A stretch of 64,000 bases of DNA, taken from contig CANLTZ010000011.1 in assembly GCA_947494145.1 (NCBI GenBank), forward strand, positions 62,001 through 126,000. The letters are read 5' to 3'. Both the position numbers and the translations under genes were made by a program. Below the pieces are notes generated by a model. It ran no database searches. It was not told the origin of the DNA and saw nothing but the letters and a program-made list of their open reading frames with translations. This DNA is from an uncultured Jannaschia sp. GTDB lineage: Bacteria > Pseudomonadota > Alphaproteobacteria > Rhodobacterales > Rhodobacteraceae. Every line of letters begins with the position of its first letter. The first letter of the stretch is position 1. Shown here piece after piece: positions 57,591 to 64,000 of the stretch.

Positions 57591-58973
57591 CTATGCCAAA
57601 GCGGCCACCTGGGCCGCGAAGTCCTCGCCCCGGCGCTCGAAGCTGTCATATTGGTCGAAGCTGGCCGCCGCGGGCGCCAGCAGCACGGTGTCACCCGGCT
57701 CCGCCTCGGCGGCGGCGCGGGCGACGGCGCTGGCCATGTCCGTGCAGACCTCGGTGGCGATGCCCTGCCCCAAGGCCACGGCAAAGGCCGCCGCTTCGCG
57801 CCCGATCACATAGGCCTTGGCGATGTGCGCGTAATGGGGATGCAGCGCCTCGAAGCTGCCTTCCTTCTGCAATCCGCCGACGATCCAACGGATGCGCGGA
57901 AAGGCGGCCAGGGCCTGGGCGGCGGCATCCACATTGGTGGCCTTGCTGTCATTGACGAAGGTCACGCCGCCGCGGGTCGCCACCACTTGGGAGCGGTGGG
58001 GCAAACCGGGATAAGATCGCAGGCCTGCCTCGATCTCCCGCGGGGCGAGGCCCAGGGCGCGGGCGGCGGCCCAGGCGCAGCAGGCATTCTGGTGGTTGTG
58101 ACGGCCCGGCAAGCCAGGGATGTCGCGCAAATCGACGCTGGCCACCTGGCGACCCTTGCGCATCTCGGCCAGCCAGCCCTTTCGCGCGGTCACCTGCCAG
58201 CCCGGCGTGGCCAGCTTGGCGGTGGAGACGCGGATGATCCGATCATCACCCACGGCGTCCTGAAGCTGGGTCGCCAGGAAGCGGCCTTCGTTTTCATCCA
58301 CGCCGATCACCGCGCGGTCCGGCCCCCCTTCCGCAAAGAGCCGCCGCTTGGCCGCGAAATAGCCGCCGAAGCCGCCATGGCGGTCCAGATGGTCGGGCGA
58401 GAGGTTCGTGAAGACCGCCACATCCGGGGTGAGGGAACGGGCGAGTTCGGTCTGGTAGCTGGAAAGTTCCAACACGATGACATCATCGGGACCAGGACGG
58501 TCCAAGTCGAGCACGCCGCGCCCGATATTGCCTGCCAGATGGGCCTGCCGCCCCGCCTGGTCGAGTACGTGGTGCAAAAGCGCGGAGGTGGTGGATTTCC
58601 CATTGGAGCCGGTGATGGCGACGACACGGGGGGCCGCACCTTCCCAGCCGAGGGACCGGAAGAAGAGCCCGATATCGTTGTCTACCGCGACGCCAGCTTC
58701 CCAGGCCGCCGCGATGGCCGGGTGCGGCTGCGGGTAAAGATGGGGGATGCCGGGGCTGGTGATGAGCGCGGCCACCCCGTCCAGCGCGCCGGGCTTGGCC
58801 AGATCGCGCGTCTCAAACCCTTCGGCCGCAGCCGCGTCGCGGCCCTGGGCGCCGTCGTCCCATGCAATGACCTCCGCACCGCCCGCCCGTAACGCCCGTG
58901 CTGCGGTCAGCCCCGTGCGACCAAGGCCCAACACGGCGACAGTCGTCCCGTCGTATCCGCGCACGGGGATCAT
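57591..58973 (-). CDS. murD: UDP-N-acetylmuramoylalanine-D-glutamate ligase
   Basis: A 460-residue cytoplasmic ligase adding D-glutamate to UDP-MurNAc-L-Ala in peptidoglycan synthesis. The N-terminal [17 protein letters not shown], the ATP loop [24 protein letters not shown], and [20 protein letters not shown] then SKATN are present. The start MIPVRGYDG at 58973 overlaps the upstream gene by four bases. It belongs to the dcw-type wall cluster with mraY and murF, from which it is separated here by five other genes. Confidence 0.97.
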   Translation of the reverse strand: MIPVRGYDGTTVAVLGLGRTGLTAARALRAGGAEVIAWDDGAQGRDAAAAEGFETRDLAKPGALDGVAALITSPGIPHLYPQPHPAIAAAWEAGVAVDNDIGLFFRSLGWEGAAPRVVAITGSNGKSTTSALLHHVLDQAGRQAHLAGNIGRGVLDLDRPGPDDVIVLELSSYQTELARSLTPDVAVFTNLSPDHLDRHGGFGGYFAAKRRLFAEGGPDRAVIGVDENEGRFLATQLQDAVGDDRIIRVSTAKLATPGWQVTARKGWLAEMRKGRQVASVDLRDIPGLPGRHNHQNACCAWAAARALGLAPREIEAGLRSYPGLPHRSQVVATRGGVTFVNDSKATNVDAAAQALAAFPRIRWIVGGLQKEGSFEALHPHYAHIAKAYVIGREAAAFAVALGQGIATEVCTDMASAVARAAAEAEPGDTVLLAPAAASFDQYDSFERRGEDFAAQVAALA

Positions 58974-59386
58974 TTTGTAGCCGCCTTCGGGTCCAGTTCC
59001 AATATTTGAGAGAAACCTCCTTCGGCCAAAATCCACACTACCGAAACCGGCATTCCAACGGTAGCGCCGAATGCGATAAGCGTCACTGCAATGACAAACG
59101 GACCCCGTAGAAGCAAAAACGGAGGGTTCAAATGCACGGTCATAGTGCGTGCCGCGTCGAAATAGGCTTTGACGCTTGCCATAGAAAACAGGCCTGTGAG
59201 CAAGCCAAAGAACATCATCCCGGCAATGCCCGACGCGCCAGACAAGAGGTTAGGCGCGGGCGCCCTCGTGAGAGCCCATGAGGTTGCGGCGAGTACAGCC
59301 AACCCGCTCACCAACAAAGATAATCGCGCGGCATGTTCCCAAGTCTTTAGCGCATACGCCTCTTCCAAATCCTGACGATCTGTCAT
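58970..59386 (-). CDS. Hypothetical membrane protein upstream of murD
   Basis: A 138-residue protein with about four hydrophobic helices ([59 protein letters not shown]). It overlaps murD by four bases and the next upstream gene by four bases, so the three are one unit. No family is recognised. The sequence is less GC-rich at third codon positions than murD, suggesting a different history. Confidence 0.7.
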   Translation of the reverse strand: MTDRQDLEEAYALKTWEHAARLSLLVSGLAVLAATSWALTRAPAPNLLSGASGIAGMMFFGLLTGLFSMASVKAYFDAARTMTVHLNPPFLLLRGPFVIAVTLIAFGATVGMPVSVVWILAEGGFSQILELDPKAATK

Positions 59387-59598
59387 GACTGGTCTGCTGC
59401 TCCGATATCCCACCCGAACCGGCGGAGTTCCTGCCAGCCGTCGCCCAAGGGCGGCTTGGCCTCACCCATTGTCGCAGCACGGTAGCCCTGGGCCACGGGC
59501 CAGCCCAGGATCACGAGCCCAAACAGCAGGGCCAGCGCACCGAGCCGGGCGGCTTTGACCGAAAGGGCCAGGGGGTTTTGCGGCTGTCTATTTGCCAT
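59383..59598 (-). CDS. 71-residue hypothetical membrane protein
   Basis: A small protein with one helix (ALSVKAARLGALALLFGLVI then LGWPVAQGYR) and a hydrophilic C-terminus (EAKPPLGDGWQELRRFGWDI). The start MANRQPQN at 59598 is chosen; the longer frame runs through a palindrome. It overlaps the next gene by four bases. It may form a complex with the membrane protein that follows it. No family is recognised. Confidence 0.6.
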   Translation of the reverse strand: MANRQPQNPLALSVKAARLGALALLFGLVILGWPVAQGYRAATMGEAKPPLGDGWQELRRFGWDIGAADQS

Positions 59599-59657
59599 GG
59601 CCGCAAATGACCCGTTTTCCGCGGCAGAGGCAATGCGATGGTGGCTGGGCTGGAGGC

Positions 59658-59677
59658 GATTATTCGTACGAATAATC
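59658..59677. repeat. Perfect 20-bp palindrome, copy 1
   Basis: GATTATTCGTACGAATAATC, a perfect palindrome, occurs here between two divergent genes and again, identically, at 60664-60683. The pair brackets a single plus-strand gene. Possible operator or insertion-boundary element. Confidence 0.85.
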
Positions 59678-59783
59678 ATGGCGCCTGTGGCTCTGACAGG
59701 CCTTTCTGCGAGGGCCTTGATCTTTTCCGAAAGTGCGCAATGTCTGCACTGGGGCGGGCAGAGATGACAGAAAGGCCTATGGA

Positions 59784-60653
59784 GTGAAAGTGTTCGGTAT
59801 CGCCGTCCTTTGCGGCATTGTCGGCTGGTGGGTCTATGCGACAGCGCAGCAAGACCCGTTTGTGGTGCCGGTGCAGCGCTATGGCGATTACGGAGAATGG
59901 GAGCCAGACCGCGAACTGACCTTTCGGTTTGAGGATTGGCGAGGCCAGGACAGGGTTACGGGTCGTTACGCCGTATTCAGCTTCCCAATCGGCCACACCC
60001 AACGTTTGTCGTCCGGCACTCCCGACGAAGGAAGTACAGGCGGCACGGATCTTCAACATCGCATGGCGTTCGGCGCGGACGGAACGGTCGAAATCCTGCC
60101 CCAGGCGACCGAGGAGGCCGACTGGAACTATGGGTCTATTGCTCCTCCGTTCTACGAGACGAGCATAAGCCCATTCTCGTACACCGGAGGGCTGATCCGC
60201 CAAAGCATGGTAGAAGCAAAGCAACGCGACAAACCGTTCCCAGGCTATGAGTTGAACCAGTTTAGTCAGGCGGACGCGAGCGAATTGCATTACATCGGCG
60301 AGCATTGTGGCTTCGACATGTTCGAGTCGGTTGCCTACCGCGAATGGCATGACAGGCCTCGACCCTTCGACCTCGACAGGGCTCCTCCGCCCGACGTGGC
60401 GCCGCCCTTCGACCGGGCAAGGGTGTTTGGTTGGCCGAGTGCCGACGGCGTTACTTACGACTTCGGCGTCATTTGCGAGGACAGGAGCGCCTGCGTCGTT
60501 GGCGTCCGCCAACGTCCTTGGCTGAACGTCAGCTTCCAATTCAGGCGCCCCTGGCTCTGCGACATTCCAAAGGTCGTCCCGGCGCATCTCGACTGGCTGG
60601 AAAGCCGGATCGTCGAGGAAGAAACCGAAATTCTAAACCCTGACTATCGGTAA
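59784..60653 (+). CDS. Hypothetical membrane-anchored protein between palindromes
   Basis: A 289-residue protein starting at GTG 59784 (AAAGG eight bases before), with one N-terminal membrane helix (KVFGIAVLCGIVGWWVYATA) and a large hydrophilic, aromatic-rich part probably outside the membrane. Four cysteines occur in the second half (EHCGFD, VICED, SACVV, WLCD), perhaps as two disulfides. No family is recognised. It runs opposite to the surrounding cell-wall genes, has lower GC than they do, and is bracketed exactly by two 20-bp palindromes, which suggests insertion. Confidence 0.72.
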   Translation: MKVFGIAVLCGIVGWWVYATAQQDPFVVPVQRYGDYGEWEPDRELTFRFEDWRGQDRVTGRYAVFSFPIGHTQRLSSGTPDEGSTGGTDLQHRMAFGADGTVEILPQATEEADWNYGSIAPPFYETSISPFSYTGGLIRQSMVEAKQRDKPFPGYELNQFSQADASELHYIGEHCGFDMFESVAYREWHDRPRPFDLDRAPPPDVAPPFDRARVFGWPSADGVTYDFGVICEDRSACVVGVRQRPWLNVSFQFRRPWLCDIPKVVPAHLDWLESRIVEEETEILNPDYR

Positions 60654-60663
60654 GCGGAGGCGC

Positions 60664-60683
60664 GATTATTCGTACGAATAATC
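60664..60683. repeat. Perfect 20-bp palindrome, copy 2
   Basis: Identical to copy 1 at 59658-59677. It lies 10 bases after the stop of the plus-strand gene and 6 bases from the end of the converging SDR gene. There is no T-run after it, so it is not an ordinary terminator. Confidence 0.85.
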
Positions 60684-60689
60684 GGGCCG

Positions 60690-61322
60690 CTACCATTCGA
60701 TGGGCCGGCGGTCGCGGAAGAAGCCGCCCGTGGGGCCGTTGTCTGGCAGCGTGGCTAGCCAGATGGCGGTGTCGGCCCCGTCTTCGGGCGTGCGGGTGGC
60801 GCCCGGGCCGCCCATGCGGGTGCGCACCCAGCCGGGGCACATGGCGTTCACTTTGACACCGCGCGGGCCTTGGCTTGCGGCCCGGACCGTCAGCGCGTTG
60901 AGCGCGGCTTTGCCAACGGCATAGGCGCCGCCTCCGCCCAAGCCTTCCGCGAAGCTGCCCCAGCCGGAGGACACGTTCACCACCCGCCCCGCCTGCCCCA
61001 TGCCGGGCAGAAGCGCCCGCATCAGACGGAAAGGTGCGCGGACCATGACCGCCATGGTGACGTCGAAATGCGCGAGGTCGTCCCACAGGCCTTCATCCCA
61101 CAAGACGCCTGCATTGTTCACCAGGACATCCACGTGTCCCACTTGCGCCAGCGCGGCATCCATGGACGTGTCGTCCTGGAGGTCCATGGTGACGGTCGCG
61201 CAGCCGTCGGGCCCGGTGCCGTCACGGCTGGCGACAATCACATCCAGCCCCCGGTCGCGCAGGCCTTCGGCGATGGCTTGACCGATGCCGCGATTGCCGC
61301 CGGTGACGAGGGCTCGGGTCAT
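60690..61322 (-). CDS. Short-chain dehydrogenase/reductase
   Basis: A 210-residue NAD(P)-binding oxidoreductase. The cofactor loop is [17 protein letters not shown], then VDVLVNNAG, catalytic Ser in [10 protein letters not shown], and YAVGK with catalytic Tyr and Lys. Asp or basic cofactor determinants are ambiguous (VIVASRDG suggests NADPH). Substrate is unknown. It lies between the ACT gene and the palindrome-bracketed gene, inside the wall cluster, on the same strand as mraY. Confidence 0.92.
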   Translation of the reverse strand: MTRALVTGGNRGIGQAIAEGLRDRGLDVIVASRDGTGPDGCATVTMDLQDDTSMDAALAQVGHVDVLVNNAGVLWDEGLWDDLAHFDVTMAVMVRAPFRLMRALLPGMGQAGRVVNVSSGWGSFAEGLGGGGAYAVGKAALNALTVRAASQGPRGVKVNAMCPGWVRTRMGGPGATRTPEDGADTAIWLATLPDNGPTGGFFRDRRPIEW

Positions 61323-61368
61323 GGTGTGTCCTTTCTTGAGCGGTCGCCCCTGCTTGCGAACGATGTTT

Positions 61369-61740
61369 TCACCCGGCGGCCAGGGCGTGCAGCAGGTCGA
61401 GCGCGCGGGCCGCGTGGCGGGCGGGGACGAAGGCGTGGTCGTGGTGGTGTCCGGCCACCATGTTGCAGGCGATGCCCGCCTCGGCCAAAGCGGTGGCGAC
61501 AGCGGCCGTCAGACCCACCCCTTCCAAAGACGAATGGACGCGCAGCGTGATGCGGCGCATGGGGGGCGCATCGGCGGGGGCGTCGTCGGCCGGGATTATG
61601 GCCGACAGGCCTTCGTCTTCGCGGATGGTCGCCAGAATCCGTGCGCCTTCTGGCGGGTCGGTGACGAAGGCCCAGTCGCCCGGCGTCAATTCCGGGTCCA
61701 TACCCGTGACCATGGCGGCCCCGTCGCTCACCCGGGTCAC
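61369..61740 (-). CDS. ACT-domain protein
   Basis: A 123-residue protein with two ACT-like halves: [20 protein letters not shown] and [20 protein letters not shown] then [20 protein letters not shown], ending in the typical HAFVP. Such proteins bind amino acids or other small ligands. The GTG at 61740 overlaps the mraY stop (GTGA), so it is coupled to mraY. A regulatory role near peptidoglycan synthesis is possible but not shown. Confidence 0.8.
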   Translation of the reverse strand: MTRVSDGAAMVTGMDPELTPGDWAFVTDPPEGARILATIREDEGLSAIIPADDAPADAPPMRRITLRVHSSLEGVGLTAAVATALAEAGIACNMVAGHHHDHAFVPARHAARALDLLHALAAG

Positions 61741-62819
61741 CGGACTTTCAGCGTGGCCAGCCCGATCAGCGCCAGGATCAGCGCGATGATCCAGAAGCGG
61801 ATCACCACTTGGGGCTCGGCCCAGCCCTTCTTTTCGAAATGGTGGTGGATCGGCGCCATCAGGAAGACGCGCTTTCCGGTGCGCTTGAAGTAGAGGACCT
61901 GGACGATCACCGACAAAGCCTCGGCCACGAAGACGCCGCCGATGATGGCCCAGACCAATTCGTGCTTGGTGATGACGGCTACGGTGCCGAGCGCCCCGCC
62001 CAGGGCAAGCGAACCGGTATCGCCCATGAAAACGGCGGCTGGCGGTGCGTTGTACCAAAGAAAGCCCAAGCCCCCACCGATGAGACCCGCGGCGAAGATC
62101 AAAAGCTCGCCGGTGCCGGGCACGTAGTGGACGCCCAGATATTCGGTGAAATCGGTGCGGCCCACCGCGTAGGCGATGACGCCCAGCGTGCCCGCCGCGA
62201 TCATCACCGGCATGATGGCCAACCCGTCCAGCCCGTCCGTCAGATTCACCGCATTGGCCGAGCCCACGATGACGATCATCACGAAGGGGATGTAGATCAG
62301 CCCCATATTGATCAGCACATCGGCGAAAACCGGAACGGCAAGCTGGCCCTGCAACGCCTCCGGATGGGTATAGAGTGCGACCAGACCGGCCGCCGCCGCG
62401 ATGACGAAGCCCAGCCCCAGGCGCACGCGGGCGGGCACGCCCTTGGTATTGCCCGCGCTGACCTTGGCGTAATCGTCGATGAAGCCGATGGCCCCGAAGC
62501 TGATCGTCACCGCCAGCACCAGCCAGACATAGGGGTTGTCGAGCCGCCCGAAGAGCAGCGTCGCCACCGTCACCGCGCCCAGGATCAGCACGCCGCCCAT
62601 TGTGGGGGTGCCTGCCTTGGCGAAATGCGTCTCGGGGCCGTCATCGCGGATGGGCTGGCCCTTGCCCTGGCGGCGGCGCAGCAGGTTGATCAGCGGCGGC
62701 CCGAAGATGAACCCGAAGATGAGCGCCGTAAGGAAGGCCAGTCCCGCGCGCACGGTGATGTAGCGGAACAGGTTGAAGACGTCGCCGCCGTCGGAAAATG
62801 TGGTGAGCCAGTAGAACAT
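61737..62819 (-). CDS. mraY: Phospho-N-acetylmuramoyl-pentapeptide transferase
   Basis: A 360-residue polytopic inner-membrane enzyme that makes lipid I from UDP-MurNAc-pentapeptide and undecaprenyl phosphate. About ten helices are present. Signatures are [22 protein letters not shown] with catalytic aspartates, [26 protein letters not shown] and [11 protein letters not shown]. It follows murF by two bases and precedes the ACT gene with a four-base overlap. Confidence 0.98.
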   Translation of the reverse strand: MFYWLTTFSDGGDVFNLFRYITVRAGLAFLTALIFGFIFGPPLINLLRRRQGKGQPIRDDGPETHFAKAGTPTMGGVLILGAVTVATLLFGRLDNPYVWLVLAVTISFGAIGFIDDYAKVSAGNTKGVPARVRLGLGFVIAAAAGLVALYTHPEALQGQLAVPVFADVLINMGLIYIPFVMIVIVGSANAVNLTDGLDGLAIMPVMIAAGTLGVIAYAVGRTDFTEYLGVHYVPGTGELLIFAAGLIGGGLGFLWYNAPPAAVFMGDTGSLALGGALGTVAVITKHELVWAIIGGVFVAEALSVIVQVLYFKRTGKRVFLMAPIHHHFEKKGWAEPQVVIRFWIIALILALIGLATLKVR

Positions 62820-62821
62820 TG

Positions 62822-64000
62822 TTACTCCTCAGCGGCATCCAGGGCGCGCAGGCCATCGACCAGCATGGACATCTTCATCGAAAGGGAGCCCTTGATCAGC
62901 ACGACCGCCCCAGGGGTCAGGCTGTCGCGGATCAGAGGCAGAAGGTCGGAAGCGGCCTCGACATGTTCGCCGCGTCGGTTGGGTGGCAGCGCTGTGTGAA
63001 GGTGGGCCATGAGGGGGCCCACGGTGTGGACGACGCGCAGATGCGCCATGGCCGGGTGCGCGGCCAAGGCGGCGTGCAGGTCGGGGCCGGTGGGGCCCAG
63101 TTCCTTCATGTCGCCCAGAATGGCGATGCGGGGCGCGGCGGCGCTGGCGGCCAGCAGATCAAGTGCTGCGCTCACGGAAGCGGGGTTGGCGTTATAGGCA
63201 TCGTCGATCAGGTCCAGCGGTGCCGCATCGGGATGCAGGTGGATGGCATGGCGGCGGCCCCGTCCATCGGGTGGAGACCAGTCGGAAAGGGATAGCGCGG
63301 CGCGGGCCACATCGGCGCCCACGGCATGGCAGGCGGCCAGGACGGCCAGGGCGTTGGTCGCGAAATGGGCGCCGGGCGTGCCGATGCGGAAGGTAAGCGG
63401 GCCAAGGGGCGTCTGCGCCGCGCAGGTGACGGCATCGGCGGAGGTGCTGTGATCCGTCAGCGTCCAATCGGCGCCGGGTTTGGCACCGAAGGACACATTG
63501 CCCTGTTCGGCCAGAATGGGCGCGGTGTCCACATCGGCGTTCCAGATGGCGGCGCCCCCCTCCTCCAACCCCTCGAAGATGGAGGCTTTTTCGCGCGCGA
63601 TGCCATCAATGCCGTCTTCGGGGAAGCCTTCCAGGTGGACGGGCGCCACGGTGGTGACCATGGCCACATGGGGTCGGGCCATCCGCGACAGCGGGGCGAT
63701 TTCGCCGGGATGGTTCATGCCGATTTCGACCACGGCATAATCGGCATCGGGCGGGATGGCGGCCAGGGTCAGCGGCACGCCCCAATGGTTGTTGTAGGAT
63801 TTGATGGCGGCATGGGTTCGGCCCTGCGCGGCCAGGCAATGGCGCAGCATTTCCTTGGTCGAAGTCTTGCCCACACTGCCGGTCACCGCGATGACGCGGG
63901 CCTGGCTGCGGGCGCGGGCGGCACGACCCAGGGCTTCAAGCGCGGTTTGAACGTCTTCCACCAGCAAAAGCGGCGCGTCTTCGCAGCCCTCGGGGAAGCG
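62822..64000 (-). CDS. murF: UDP-N-acetylmuramoyl-tripeptide D-alanyl-D-alanine ligase, truncated by window edge
   Basis: Adds D-Ala-D-Ala to the peptidoglycan precursor. The frame is open to the end of the window, giving about 392 C-terminal residues of some 460. The ATP loop is [15 protein letters not shown], followed by [47 protein letters not shown] and KGSLSMKMS. The start lies beyond the right edge, where murE would be expected. Confidence 0.97.
   Translation of the reverse strand, partial: RFPEGCEDAPLLLVEDVQTALEALGRAARARSQARVIAVTGSVGKTSTKEMLRHCLAAQGRTHAAIKSYNNHWGVPLTLAAIPPDADYAVVEIGMNHPGEIAPLSRMARPHVAMVTTVAPVHLEGFPEDGIDGIAREKASIFEGLEEGGAAIWNADVDTAPILAEQGNVSFGAKPGADWTLTDHSTSADAVTCAAQTPLGPLTFRIGTPGAHFATNALAVLAACHAVGADVARAALSLSDWSPPDGRGRRHAIHLHPDAAPLDLIDDAYNANPASVSAALDLLAASAAAPRIAILGDMKELGPTGPDLHAALAAHPAMAHLRVVHTVGPLMAHLHTALPPNRRGEHVEAASDLLPLIRDSLTPGAVVLIKGSLSMKMSMLVDGLRALDAAEE

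Overview
The window is chromosomal DNA from a GC-rich alphaproteobacterium, most likely a marine member of the Rhodobacteraceae (Roseobacter group). Grounds are the order rpoZ-rsh-DUF2062-pdxJ-acpS-lepB-rnc-era-DUF1491-recO, a probable methylsuccinyl-CoA dehydrogenase of the ethylmalonyl-CoA pathway, a tRNA-His without an encoded G at position -1, and many small families (DUF1491, DUF3429, DUF2927, DUF6324-like, MmcB) typical of that group. Both ends cut through genes: pckA on the left and murF on the right. There is no rRNA, CRISPR array, phage or complete insertion sequence.

Layout. 1-4.8 kb: 3' part of pckA, a DUF3859 protein, a TauE-type permease, mcd and a META-domain lipoprotein. 4.8-14.7 kb: a minus-strand housekeeping block from folK and rpoZ through rsh, pdxJ, acpS, lepB, rnc and era to recO, into which a LysE-type exporter and a decayed ankyrin gene have been inserted. 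14.8-18.6 kb: a NYN nuclease, a TRIC-like channel, a Nudix hydrolase, rnhA, a methyltransferase, DUF3429 and a second LysE exporter. 18.7-19.9 kb: a 41-residue peptide gene and three tandem genes for secreted Lys/Phe-rich micropeptides. 20.2-25.8 kb: ispH, fmt, three peptide deformylase paralogues (one without catalytic residues), trmO and patB. 25.9-30.4 kb: tRNA-His, an acetyltransferase, mmcB and a DUF1501/DUF1800 pair. 30.6-34.5 kb: an MT-A70 DNA methyltransferase converging on a BglII/BstYI-like endonuclease that lies last in an aspS-DUF1993-nuclease operon; aspS carries an extra internal segment. 35-38.3 kb: carB. 38.3-48.9 kb: a compact catabolic island of a LuxR-type regulator, a complete peptide-type ABC importer, a hydantoinase A-like protein and two DUF917 paralogues, closed by a strong terminator. 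48.9-57.4 kb: a Kelch-like protein, an acetyltransferase, a DUF2927 lipoprotein, a VWA protein, a cytochrome P450 remnant, an M48 peptidase, a PfkB kinase and DUF502. 57.6-64 kb: cell-wall genes murD, mraY and murF, interrupted by an unknown plus-strand gene lying exactly between two identical 20-bp perfect palindromes.

The most unusual items are the tandem secreted micropeptides (19.06-19.85 kb), the hydantoinase/DUF917/ABC operon (a candidate (thio)hydantoin uptake and degradation system), the restriction-modification pair with the nuclease wired behind aspS, and the palindrome-flanked gene in the cell-wall cluster. Functions come from reading motifs and recalled family knowledge; no database search was run.
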